Origin: Pomphorhynchus laevis | Taxonomy: Eukaryota; Acanthocephala; Palaeacanthocephala; Echinorhynchida; Pomphorhynchidae | Assembly (NCBI GenBank): GCA_012934845.2 | Contig: WNNJ02003583.1 | Span: forward strand, 124,001-188,000 | Direction: 5' to 3' | DNA length: 64,000 nt | Shown: one piece after another, positions 50,292 through 62,159 of the stretch | Numbering within the stretch: position 1 is the stretch's first letter | Layout of the letters: each line of letters opens with the position of its first letter | The notes under the pieces: model-generated | Told to the model about the DNA's origin: nothing | Seen by the model: only the letters and a program-made list of their open reading frames with translations | Database searches by the model: none | Program-made: the position numbers and the translations under genes

Positions 50292-53200
50292 ATTTATTGA
50301 AAACATTTGTGTGAGCATTTGTTGTCAAGATGGACCCAGTCGGAAACGGATTGGCGAACGTTGATTATGCACGATATCTGCAGCCAAGTAAACTTACAAT
50401 AGACACAGAAGACCCAAACGGAGCGGATATTTGGAAACATTGGCTATCAACATTCGAAGCGTTTATCGAACACATCGGAGCTCCGTGTGAGATTCGATTA
50501 ACGTTACTGCGTAATTACGTTTCTCCTCAAATTTTCAAGTCAATTCAACAACTGTCTGATTATGCAGAAGCTATCAAGACGCTTCGATCGATGTTTGAGC
50601 GACCGACCAATGTCATTTATGCTCGATATATACTATTCGCGAGGAGACAAGAAGATGCAGAAGATATTCAACACTACACTAATAGTTTAAAGCAACTAGC
50701 TTCAGAATGTAAGTTCGAAGAAGTATCGGCACAAGATCACCGAGATCAGGCAATTCTAAATGCGTTCATAGCGGGTATTTCCTCAAAGAAAATTAGAGAA
50801 CGTTTACTTGAAAACTGTACCTTAACACTAACAGACGCTTTTGAAATTGCAAAAGCAATGGAAAGTGCGGAAAAACTTTCAACGGTAATCGAAGGACCTT
50901 ATTATCGACTAGCTCATGTTTCCGACAGCAGAAAGGAAGAGGCGGTAGATCAACTGGCACAAATGAATGATAGAGTAGTTGCAACAATCAAAAGTAATTG
51001 GAAATGCCTTTTTTGTGGAAGTCAATCAAAGCATAGATGAGAATCTTGTCCGGCAAAAAATCCAATTTGCCATAAATGTCAGAAGGAAGGACATTTTGCA
51101 AGAGCGTGTCGATCTTCACAATTCGGTCGTAATAAATACTCTGCGTGCATTTCTTCAATACTGTCTGACCGAAAAGCTGTAGACCAAATATCCATTTGCA
51201 ACAAAAGAGTAGAGTGTTTGTTTGACACAGGGAGTTGTTATAGTTTTATTCGAACTGATATTGTGAGTAAGATGAAATTGCCTATCGTCAGAGATATACG
51301 GCCTATTACAATGGCCACTAATCGCTTCAAGACTTTAACTAAAGGCCATGTCACTACGTCCATCATCTACAAGTCCCAAATTTATAAAAACATTATATTT
51401 CATGTTCTGGACGACTTATGTACCGAAGCAATATTGAGGATGGATTTTATAAATGAGCATAAGAGTTTTAAACTAAAATTGAATGGTCCTAGAAACGAAT
51501 TGGTAATTGCTGCTTTGCGACCTATAGATTTCAAGCCAGTTCGACCATTTTCAAATCTAAATGAACATTGCATTCCTATTGCAACGAGGTCTCGCCGGTA
51601 TAACCCAGCCGATCGTGATTTTTTTCGATCGGATGTTCAGAAGTTATTGAAAGATGGGATTATCGAACCTTGTATTTCACCATGGCGAGCTCAAGTGGTA
51701 GTTACGCGCTCGGAGAGACATAAACGCAGGCTTGTTATTGATTACTCACAAACGATAAATAAATATACATTGCTGGATGCCTATCCTTTGCCAAACTTAC
51801 AAGATCTTGTGTATGAAATTAGTAAATACAAATGGTTTTCTACAATTGACTTACAGTCTGCTTATCATCAAGTTCCTCTACATCCAGACGATATACTATA
51901 TACTGCCTTTTAAGCAGATGGAAGATTATATTGCTTTGCGAGATTGCCCTTTGGTTTGAAGAATGCAGTGTCATGCTTTCAGCGATGTATGGATCACATG
52001 ATTGAAACAAATGAATTAAAAAGTACATTTGCCTATCTAGATAACATTACAATTTGCGGAATGACCCAACAAGAACACGACGAAAATCTGGGCAAATTCA
52101 ACAGTGTCATTACCAAGTGCGGGCTCACAATGAATACAACTAAATGTGAATTTAACAAGAAATAAAGCTTCTCGGCTACTTAATTTGTCAAGGAGTACTG
52201 AAACCAGATCCGGACAGATTGCAGGATTTACATGAACTTCCCCCCCCTACGATGTCAGATCCTTACAACGAAGCATTGGACTCTTTGCTTACTACTCGTC
52301 TTGGATACCAGAATTTTCACAAAAGATTGAATTCTTGAGAAACGCTTCATTCCCTATGAACGCTGAATCAAAACTGTCATTTGAAAAGCTTAAAGCAGAT
52401 ATTGCGAGTGCTTCTTTATACCACATCGATAACGCTCAAGCGCTAACCGTCGAGATAGACGCTTCTGAAACGTGCATTGCGGCTACACTGAACGGAGACG
52501 GTCGTCCGATTGAGTTTTTTTCAAGAAAACTTTCTGTAAGCGAGCAGAGATGGGCAGCAATCGAGAAAGAGGCTTTAGCCATAGTGGAATCCCTTATTAA
52601 GTGGCGACATTTTCTTATCGGAAGGCATTTTAAAATCATGACAGACCAAAGATCAGTTAGTTTTATATTCAATCAACTAAACTGAAGCAAGATAAAAAAC
52701 GACAAAATACAACGTTGGAAAGCAGAATTAGCCAATTACGATTTTAAAATATTCTACCGCCCGGGATCTTTGAATGGACCAGCAGATACCTTATCTAGAA
52801 TATGTGCTACTTCCAATTTCGATAGAGGATTACGAGAAATTCACGAATCATTATGTCACCCCGGTGTACGACGGTTAACTCATTATGTCAGATCACGGAA
52901 TCTTCCATTCTCAGTAAATGATGTGAAAAATATTTGTGAACGTTGTGAAGCTTGTAAATTTTCTAAGCCTAGATTTTCAAACACCTGTACGGCTCATGTA
53001 ATTAAAGCTACCCGCCCTTTTGAGCGATTATGCATAGATTTCAAAGGACCATTACCGAGTAATTCAAGATCCCGTTTCCTCCTTGTTGTGATTGATGAGT
53101 ATAGTCAGTTTCCTTTTGCCTACGCGTGCCCCGATATGTCTGCTAAAACTGTGTGTCATTGTTTGGACGAAATATTTGCTATTTTTAGTTGTCCAGAATA

Positions 53201-53988
53201 TATTCATTCGGATAGAGGTACGTCGTTTCTGTCATCGGATGTCAGACAATTTCTCGGTGAGAGAGGAATCGCTAGCAGTTTCACAACACCGTACAACCCA
53301 AGAGGTAACGGGCAATGCGAACGATACAATTCAACAATTTGGACAGCTATAACTACCACGTTACGAAGTGAACGAATGTCTATTCATCAGTGGCAAATAA
53401 TATTACCAAGAGCACTCAATAGCATAAGGAGTCTTTTATGTACTTCAACCAACTACACACCTCACAAACGGATATTTTCTTACCCCATAAAGAGTAATGA
53501 AGGCAAAACGTTTCCAAAATGGATGACCGATGGTGCATCTGTACTTGTCCGGAATCATAGACGTGAATCGAAATATGAACCAATAGGTTGTCCAGCTAAA
53601 CTTGTGACTGCTAACAACAAATACGCTATCATCGAATATCCTAATCAACGACAAGGTGCGGTTTCTTTAAGGGACGTGGCTCCCGGTTTCGATATCGGAC
53701 AACGGTTGTCAGGTGGAGATAGCTGCCAAAATCTAATGATAGAAGATCATGAATGTACGAACGATACATCACAACTTACAACTACTACTAAAGATGATAT
53801 TGAAAGCAGCTATAACCCTGATACCAGCTACAGCGACGATAAAACTGTGAGTACGGACGACGATACTTTAAACGATACTTTCAAAATATCCGACGAGAAA
53901 GGAAATGAAATTCTGCAGAGCAACGAAAGACCCGTGCGAAATAAAGCTACTCCCGCGTATCTACGAGATTATGTTTGGCGGAGGAGAA

Positions 53989-54078
53989 TGTCGTGAATTA
54001 ACTAACTTGTGTTTTAATGTTATTTGTTTTGTAGATGTTTTCAATAAAGCTACATTAGCCTCACTTTGGATCTTAACA
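53989..54078 (+). repeat. Right LTR, 90 bp
   Basis: Identical to the left LTR; followed by the GTATC duplication and transposase sequence. Confidence 0.9.
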
Positions 54079-54083
54079 GTATC

Positions 54084-55475
54084 GTATAGGACATAAGATA
54101 TAATCTTGAAAACGAATTGCCGTCTTGACCTACAAACATCCATTGATCAAAATCGATCATTAGTTCGATCTGATCGTCGTTTTTTAAACTAATGATTTCG
54201 TGTTCATTGATTTCTTGCCCTGTTAACAATTTCTTAAGTGGTTCGTGTAGATTATCTCTATTAAAATAATCTCCCAGAACCCCACAGATCTCGAAGCTTT
54301 TCGTTATCATATTTGAGTCGATTTTTTTGGTAAAATCGTTACATATATCAGTAACCAGTCTATAAGAAGGTCTTTTCACATTTCCTGCTTTAGTTCGGTT
54401 CTGTTCGTCTTCGATTGCTTCTGCCATCCATTCATTAATTCTGTCTCCATAGTATTGTTGGAATGATCGATTTATCGAAACATCTAACATTTGTAACAAA
54501 GGGATCATCCCTTTTGGTAGAAAGATAATAAATACATTATACTTTATATATTTATCTGCTAGCTTCAAGTGTGCAGAAAATGAATCAATGATAACCAACA
54601 CAGGCTCTCTAGCGAATCTAGCTTCCCATCTCGATAAAATATATTTCTCAAAAAAAGAGCATGTAATTTCTTCACTCCACATACCAGTCTTGTTTACATC
54701 TACAAATACATTCTTATTCGTATCTGTAGGATTTTTTAAGTTAGAAAAAAGGCGATGGCTTCCGACAAACCTTCCATCAGCTGAAATTATTGGCGTATAA
54801 GTAAATCGCGCATGTGATGTAGAAGCGTTAGATAGTAGCACGTTTTTAGAACCCTTAACAGTTAGTGTCTTACTGTTTTCCTGCTCAAAATATCTAGGAA
54901 CCTGATCAAAGTTCAATATATTCTTTGGCTTGATATTGTGATTCTTTATTAAGTCTCGTGCTGTGTTTATGAATTCAATTGCCAAAGATTTTGCGTTTTT
55001 GGGTATGAATCTACATGATGTTTGTGCACGACAAACCAGATTGTTTCTTTTTTTTAAAATTGATAATAAAACCATCAGAGGATTTAAAGTCACAAATTTC
55101 AAGGTCTTTAGCCATATTTGATGCTTTGAGTTCCAAATATTTATCCCTTACAACTAATCCCTTAGAATTCATAGTGAGAACCCAATTGTAAAGATTCTTG
55201 TCAATCTCCAAAAACGGTGTATTTCTTCCTGATTAGCCTACCTTCCTCCTCTTGATTATCGAAAGAGAATTGTCAGATAATATATCAAGCATTTCGTTTT
55301 TCTTGTTCACCCACGTGTAAAGCATTTTTTCTGATATTGAATATTTTCTGGCAATCTCTGCCTGCTTCTTTAAAGATCCATCTCCATTTCTTGACTCAAA
55401 GTCTCTTACCACATCAAGCTTAAACTTTATAGTATAGCTTTTTCTTGTAGATTGGTTGAAAATATATCTTGTCAT
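54084..55475 (-). pseudogene. pogo/Tigger-type transposase (DDE), main part
   Basis: Starts MTRYIFNQSTRKSYTIKFKL. An N-terminal HTH (KKQAEIARKYSISEKMLYTW) and a second HTH of the CENP-B/Tc5 type (LYNWVLTMNSKGLVVRDKYL, FKSSDGFIINFKKK) bind the ends. Catalytic Asp residues are in NFDQVPRYFE, VLVIIDSFSAHL and QMLDVSINRSF, giving the DDD pattern of pogo elements. One in-frame stop after KRRKVG and one frameshift in an A-run near 55050 break it. The C-terminus continues left of the LTR insertion at 50201-49876. Confidence 0.85.
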
Positions 55476-55605
55476 ATGGGGTAAAAAATCGTATAAATAG
55501 AAAAAAATCTCGAAAATAAGAAAGAACTTTACATTCGAAAATAAGAAAGAAACTTTCTTATTTTCGAGATTAAGAAACTTTCTTATTTTCGAGGGGGAGA
55601 CAGTA

Positions 55606-56412
55606 GATATTATCAAATCAGCTAACTGAGTATACGTATTTAATATAATTATAAAATAAACAAAACATAATGATGCTAAATCACAATTTAATAATTAAAT
55701 AATAAAATTAATAATTGTATTTAGATTTTTAATGATTTAAATCAAGTTAAAATAAAAAATTGAAATTTAAAATAAACTTCATTTTTATGAATTGACTAAT
55801 AAATAACAGACGTTGTATCAGAATAAGAATTAGAGGTCATCAGGAGGAACTGCTATGCTATCAGGTTTCGGACCCCTAACTCCTCTACCCAACATAGCAG
55901 CGGGGCCAAATACATGCTAATGATGTATTTCCTCTGAAATAACTATCTAGTATCTTATTCTAATACAAAGTATATTATTTATTATCCATCCATAAAAATT
56001 TGGCACTTAAGAGTTTAAATATATTCTTTATATTATTGTGTTGATTTATATACTTTAATATTTTCTGCTTGATGTTATTTTTATAGTAACCTAGTTTACA
56101 ATATGTATCTATTAAATTATTTAAATTGTTTTGAAGAAAGCCAATATCATTATATATTGTTGCAATTCTTAAAATTTCATTATTTAATGTATTATATTTT
56201 ATATTATATGGTATGCATGAATGCTCATGCAAAAATATGTTTCTTGTAAATTTAAATGTTATCTTTACGATATAAATTAATAGTAGTTTTAGTTAATGTT
56301 AATTTAAAGTTAATTTCTAAGTATACACCTTTATCATCAATATTGGTTTTGTTAAGAATAAGGCTTTCTGGATAAATTTGTTCAATAATCGAATAAAAAT
56401 TATTAGAATTGA
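55606..56412 (-). mobile_element. Penelope-like 3' part PLE5
   Basis: RT C-terminus (GVYLEINFKLTLTKTTINLY, HEHSCIPYNIKYNTLNNEIL, NIFKLLSAKFLWMDNK) and the non-coding 3' region, beginning immediately beside the pogo-type transposon and joined at 56412 to a Jockey/I-like LINE. No GIY-YIG follows the RT stop. Confidence 0.8.
55832..55935 (-). ncRNA. Structured RNA candidate in PLE 3' region (PLE5 copy)
   Basis: Same set of complementary segments as at 28622-28724; the GGCCC partner carries an extra A. Confidence 0.5.
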
Positions 56413-57965
56413 TCGCGTTTAAATGTCTTAAAGAGTACGATAGAAGCAGAAAGATATAAGATTGGAGAAAGTTGGGACCTTTGAGGCATACATGTAATAG
56501 GGAAAAACTGACGCGCATCAGTGTCGTCTTTATAAGAGAACCGCTTGGTTTACAGCAGTATCTCTCCCCTGTTAACAATTCTCGCAGCCAACCAGAGTGA
56601 CCTAAGAGAAGAGATAAGAAAGGGAATGTAAATGCGGTTGAAATGCAGCGGAAAAATCAAGGAAAACCGCCACAACGAGCTGATCACTATTGTCCTGACA
56701 GAACCGGTGCACCTCATCTCCGCCAAATGGACCGAACGACTTTTGACAAGCCCATGCAAATTTGATAGAATTATATTACGTCTACTTAGATAGTCGCAGA
56801 TTCTACGCGCAAGCACTTTTTCGTAAATGGAGATGAGCAAGTTTTGTATCGAAATAGGGTGCAGATTTTAAGGGCATGATACATCTTTTTCCTTTGCCAA
56901 AAAAATTTTGCAGCTAATATTAATGCCGGCAACATCGGATGGTGAGGCTAACAGCATATTGATGGTAAATTATCATCTCTGATCAACTGTCACAAGCTGG
57001 CAGACTCTAGAAGAGTCTGGAAGGGGACCCCATGCGTTCAACATATCGATAACTAATGAATCCCTGCTCATGAAGTTACCCCAAGGCGGGATTGGTTGAG
57101 GAGATTGAGTGGCTTTATAATTGTGTAGGGTTAGTGACTCTTTCAAAACTCTGTCAAGGCCTATGTTCCCAATCCAACCATATGCTCTCTCTTTCTAGAA
57201 TACAAACATCTTGAATATCTTTCAAAAGGAAGACTGAGATGGATTAATACGAGCAATGCTCGACCTGTCAAAAGCTGGCAGACTCTAGAAGAGTCGAAAG
57301 GGGACCCCATGCGTTCAACATATCGATAACTAATGAATCCCTGCTCCTGAAGTTACCCCAAGGCGGGATTGGTTGAGGAGATTGAGTGGCTTTATAATTG
57401 TGTAGGGTTAGTGACTCTTTCAAAACTCTGTCAAGGCCTATGTTCCCAATCCAACCATATGCTCTCTCTTTCTAGAATACAAACATCTTGAATATCTTTC
57501 AAAAGGAAGACTGAGATGGATTAATACGAGCAATGCTCGACCTATCTCTACTAAGCTGGAACCTATATCTCGAACTCCAGTATTATTTCGAGAGGACCTG
57601 TCTGAGGGAAACAGTGACATTAGGAAGGTTTAGCATTTTAGCTACGACCTTGAGTTTTGTCGGAGTGGGATTGAATAAACGACCTTTATAGGTGGTCGAA
57701 AGAATCGCGGCACCTTCCGAAGAAAAATAGTAATTTAATCGAGCCATACTCGCATTTCCTCCGACAAGAAAGTGTCGGATCGCAGCCTGTAAAAAAGCTA
57801 TTCTGATTGGATTAAAGTGAAAGCTCCTCCTCAGCAGTGAGTCTTCCTATAATCTTCAGCAAAGTAAGTCATGCTAGGTGGACAATTGTTGGCGCGACTT
57901 CTCAATACAGGTAGACTTTAGCAGCCACCTCTCATGTAGCAGTAGTATGTCAAGGAGTTAATTTG
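56413..57965 (-). mobile_element. Jockey/I-like LINE copy J4
   Basis: Minus strand from the endonuclease end (NSLTYYCYMRGGC near 57960-57915) through the linker to RT (KSRSVHLAEMRC, LFPLHFN, NRGEILL near 56840-56550, then YKTTLMRVS). Strongly decayed and containing a 273-bp tandem duplication. The 3' end is lost at the join with PLE5. Confidence 0.75.
56993..57540. repeat. 273-bp tandem duplication in J4 linker
   Basis: Two adjacent units (about 56993-57266 and 57267-57540), nearly identical over GCTGGCAGACTCTAGAAGAG and the following linker sequence. Recent local duplication. Confidence 0.85.
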
Positions 57966-57975
57966 TTTTTGTGCA

Positions 57976-59361
57976 ATGAAAAGTACGGGACATCGCCCAT
58001 TTAAAGTTTTTGTGACATCGCCAGACAGCATGGAGAAAGTGTTTGCATCCGCTTTTGAGCTAACGCCAGATGCTTTCTCTAGCGTATGTGGAGATGCATC
58101 ATCACAACAGGTAAAAATTGATTCTTTAGTTTTAGTAATAACAGCATATGAGGTTTTTGTTGAATTGGCTAGGTTATCTAGATCATCATCAGCAGGCTCA
58201 GATGATATCCACCCCCAACTTCTTAAGTTACTTGCTCCTGTTCTGGCTGAGCCATTAGCCTCCATATTTGAGCTGAGCTTGCGCATTTCGAAGTTACCTG
58301 CTGCCTGGAAAAAAGCGATTGTAGTACCAATTTATAAAAATGGTGAAAAAGATGATCCGAATAACTATAGGGCAATAAGTCTAACTAGTGTTGTATGCAA
58401 AGTGATTGAGCGCATACTAAACAGACGCATATATGATCATTTGAGTTCGCTAAGAATTCTCAATAATGCACAGCATGGATTTCGCCCTCGGCGTTTATGT
58501 CTTACAAACTTATTACATGCTCGTGAAGATTGGGTTGGACATGTTGCTAACGGGTACTGTATCGACGTAATATTTCTTGACTTTAGTCGGGCTTTTGAAA
58601 ACGTGTACTACAACATGCTAATTTCCACCCTTGAGTCTTATAAAGTCAATCGCTCTATTATAAGCTGGATTCAAGATTTTCTTAAAGATATATCCTTTGC
58701 TGTTCGTGTAGGTCAATGTATATCGTCTTATCGTCCTATCACCTCAGGAGTACCACAGGGATCAGTCTTAGGACCCTTGTTGTTTAACATATTTATAAAT
58801 CAGCTACTAGATTTAATTGAGGATTGTAGTGTTTTAGCTTTTGCCGACGGTGTAAAGGTATGGAAATTGATTAAAACCAACAAGGATCGAAATGACTTTC
58901 AAAATATCCTAAACATTGTTTATCGATGGTCTTTAAACACTGGAATTTCATTGAATATTAAAAAGTGTGCACATATGAGATTGGGTCATAGCAATGTGAG
59001 TAAAGAATATTTTATTGGCGATGAGTTTGTTGTTTCCACGCAGTCCATTCTGGATCTTGGTATAATTGTTCAAAACAATCTGAAAACACGTACTAACACT
59101 GATAGGATTTGTAACGCAGCAAGAAGAATGACCTATATTGTCAAAAATTGCTTTAAAGATTTATCTCCCGTTTGTGTTGTGCGTTTATATAATGCTCTTA
59201 TAAGACCGATATTAGATTATGTGTCGCCAGTAGTCTTTCCGTGTACGCGTACAGAACTTGATCAATTAGAGCTCATACTTCGACGGTTTACAAATTATGA
59301 CCTCATGTACGATATCTCCCTTGTGAGACACGAAAAAAGTTTTAATATGCCGAGAGCGTGA
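57976..59361 (+). pseudogene. CR1-like LINE ORF2, RT domain (C2)
   Basis: RT motifs: PIYKNGEKDDPNNYRAISL, motif A VIFLDFSRAFENVYYNML, motif B SGVPQGSVLGPLLFNIF, motif C LAFADGVKVW. The second Asp of the FADD catalytic pair is Gly, and motif A is altered after AF, so the RT is dead even though the frame is open. A frameshift near 59360 moves the C-terminal block (HFRLSYRAVNLWNRLSVDVV) into the frame 59390-59683. Confidence 0.85.
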
Positions 59362-59695
59362 AAGGTTCCTTCTTTCCGACCTTCTAGATATGTATCAACT
59401 AAGTAACGAAGATGAAAATTTTCCAGTAAATAGAGTTGAACTCAATGAACTTGATGGGCGCAGAGGACACTCGAAAGTATTGGTAGTACATGAACACGGA
59501 AAGTACCTTCGTCATTTCCGACTGTCATATCGAGCGGTAAATCTTTGGAATCGTCTTTCAGTTGATGTCGTTGCGGTGCATACAATCAATGAATTCAAAT
59601 CCAATATAAAAGCTGGATTCGAAATTAGAACGAGTGGTGGTTGCTGCAGTACCCATGGTTCTGAAATATATAAAAAAGTTTGAGACAATATACAT
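57995..59695 (+). mobile_element. CR1-like LINE copy C2, 5'-truncated
   Basis: Second copy of the family of C1, starting at VTSPDSM before RT and about 95 percent identical. Complete 3' end near 59695, directly followed by the leader of the next CR1-like LINE. Confidence 0.85.
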
Positions 59696-59735
59696 ACTAA
59701 TTAAAACTATCTTGATAACATCAACTACTTACATT

Positions 59736-59815
59736 CCAGATCAATCCAGTTCCAGATCAATCCGGTTCCAGATCAATCCAGTAACAGATCGATCCAGTTC
59801 CATATCAATCCAGCA
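59736..59815 (+). repeat. 16-bp tandem array in CR1-like leader
   Basis: Five copies of CCAGATCAATCCAGTT with few changes. Confidence 0.9.
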
Positions 59816-59879
59816 AATTTAAGTTTTAACACACAAGGACGTCGATGGGATGACGTAAGAAGACAGCTACGACTGACAC

Positions 59880-60835
59880 CAACTGTGCTCAACTACAAGT
59901 ACAGTGCTCGACACACGACTGCAGCGTCTGGACTACAATTGTATGCAACAGCAGTAAGTCTAAAGAATACTTCCTATGCGGCTTTTGTGCCAACAAACTC
60001 ATACGCGACATTTTCCATAAGAACATATAAACCTCCAACGTGCCCACTCAAACCACCCCAGTCATTTCTGATATTCTTTGTCAACCCACTTATCATGTCA
60101 TCACATTCACTTCTAATCCCATGTCTTCACTTCCTGACACCCCCGTATCTTCCCTTCTGTCTCGTTTCTCAATAAACCTACATTCCTCAATCAAAATCAG
60201 CTCCACCAACCTCGTAAACCCTTCCACGCATAACCTTTCCTCACATCGCTCACCACTCTCTATATTATCCAAAACCCTCTTTGTGTTCCGCTGCTAAACC
60301 TACTCCCTTGATATCCTCAACTCATAGCTCTCCTATCGTGATATCACCAACTCACATTATTCGTCCTCCCTTACGGAAACGCTTTCCTTCTCGCGATCGT
60401 TGCGTTATCGTCACTAATATCACTCCTTCCACCGCTTTATCTCCACAAGCACGTCTCGACCACGATGTTTTCGCATTCAGATCCATCCTCTTGTATCTTG
60501 TTCCTGCGAATAACCAAATACTTTTTCAACAACATCTCTCCTGTCGCATTCATCCGCCTAAATAAATCTTCTCAATCTAATCCTTCCCAGCCCCCTCTCC
60601 TAAAAATTGTTTTCAAGCTCTGCTCTCACGCGTCTTCTGTCCTCTCCCAACGATTCAAACTCATGTCCTCTTCAGCCACTCGCATTTTTCCCTATCGCGC
60701 TCCCTCCGAAATCGCTCAACTCTCATCTGGCCGCATCGAAAGACGCCGTCGCGAGGAAAACGGCGAAACATCACTATCCATCCGAAACATCGACGGAAAT
60801 TTTCAAGTTGTCCATACCCGCCCAAAAATTTGATG
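59880..60835 (+). pseudogene. CR1-like LINE ORF1 (B1)
   Basis: Zinc finger QCSTHDCSVW...YFLCGFCANKLI, then a Ser/Thr/Pro-rich region, RPPLRKRFPSRDRCVIVTNI, LDHDVFAFRSILLYLVPANN, and the C-terminal SATRIFPYRAPSEIAQL and RIERRRREENGETSLSIRN. Several frame changes and stops. Equivalent to ORF1 of B2 and, more distantly, A1 and A2. Confidence 0.75.
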
Positions 60836-61029
60836 GCGCTCCATCTCGCTTGTGTCTTCTCCACTAGCCACTATCACCACCACACACGGTTTCTGCCTCG
60901 GCCTCCTCAACAGTAGATTTATTGTTACTAAATCCGATCTCATCCTCAACCTATTCACCAAGCAATCCATCGATCACTTCTGCCACACCGAATCTTGACA
61001 CTCCGATTCAGAAGACTTCTTCATCCGCC

Positions 61030-61690
61030 GTTTGCTCTCTGCTGGTTGCTCACTAGTCGAATCCGCTCGCCCCCTTAGCAAATCGCCTTCTAAATTCTCT
61101 AACCATAGCGGCATTGTCGTATTCGCCAGTCCCCCCGCGTCTATTCGCAAAATCACTTCCTCTTTCCGTCCTTGCTCTTTTGAACTGCTCACTTGTCGTT
61201 CTTCCAACCCGATCACTCTAGATCTCGCCATTGTATACCGTCATGGTTCATCAGCTCCTAATCCTTATTTTTTACCGAACTCGCTGACCCTTTGTCTCAC
61301 TGTTCTTTGTCCTCAATCCCTTCAATCGTTATTGGCGACTTCAACATCCACCTCAATCGTCCCACTTCCACCGAGTCAATCCAGTTCATCAACATTCCAT
61401 ACAATTATAACTACAAACCAATCATCACTACCCCCACACATATGTTTGGTGAAGCACTCGACATCATCGCTGTCCCCAATAATTTTGCTGCCTACACCTC
61501 ACTGTCCATTTTCGATCCTAGTCTATCCGATCACTTTATCGTCACCCTTGATCTCACTCACAACCACACCAATCCCCACACACCTACAATACTACGTCGC
61601 TCTTGGAGAAATCTTATCCTCTCCCTTCTCCGCTCTGCCATACTCAAATGGTCTATGTCCTATTCAATAATAACATATTAATCTCCTCAC
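61030..61690 (+). pseudogene. CR1-like LINE ORF2 endonuclease (B1)
   Basis: Two frames: ITLDLAIVYRHGS (61032-61670 frame) and VIGDFNIHLNRPTSTESIQF, ALDIIAVPNNFAAYTSLSIF, SLSDHFIVTLDL (61292-61681 frame). APE-type endonuclease, broken. Confidence 0.75.
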
Positions 61691-62159
61691 AATTCAGCCT
61701 TTCTTTTCAACTCTAAATTCACATTCATTATCGATCTCCTCTTGCCTAACAAGCCTCACCCACACCGTCGCTTGCACGTGCCCCATGATTTGACATCCAT
61801 TGCCTACTCTCAAAGCGTCGACTCCGTCATGCTTATCGAGTATAACATCGCTCTCTCAGACGTGATTTCCGCTCGATCACTCCGTCTTTCCGTGATTCCT
61901 ATCTTGCTCTTCGCCGGTCTTATCTCAACCTACTACGTACCAAATGCAACTCCTTCTGGCAGCATAAAATCATCACTTTATTCAACTCTAAGACTCTCTG
62001 GCATACTTTTAACTCAATCCTGGCTCGTTCCTCTACGCCTTGCAACATCAATCCCCATGATTATTCATCATTTCTCCAGAGCAAAGTATCCACGTTGCTC
62101 TCTCACAGCCCGGTCTCCATCTAATCCCACTCGCCCCCTAGCCTCATTCTCGCGGAACT

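Larger units (their letters stand above)
50202..54078 (+). mobile_element. Ty3/gypsy-type LTR retrotransposon with 90-bp LTRs
   Basis: Inserted in the pogo-type transposon with a 5-bp GTATC duplication (50197-50201 and 54079-54083). Parts in order: 90-bp LTR, gag (from about 50330) with zinc knuckles, protease with a DTGS motif, RT, RNase H, integrase with HHCC domain and core (about 52.85-53.5 kb), a Thr/Asp-rich end, 90-bp LTR. Related to, but well diverged from, the element at 33.1 kb. LTRs are identical, so insertion is recent, yet the body is broken at about five places, suggesting it was copied in an already defective state or mobilised in trans. Confidence 0.9.
49790..55603 (-). mobile_element. 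pogo-type DNA transposon with nested LTR element
   Basis: Terminal inverted repeats start CTGTCTTCCCTCGAAAATAA at 49790 and end at 55603 with the complement of CTGTCTCCCCCTCGAAAATA, flanked by TA on both sides (49788-49789 and 55604-55605). CTCGAAAATAAGAAAG is repeated several times near both ends. The transposase is on the minus strand. Without the inserted LTR element the transposon would be about 1.9 kb. Confidence 0.9.
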
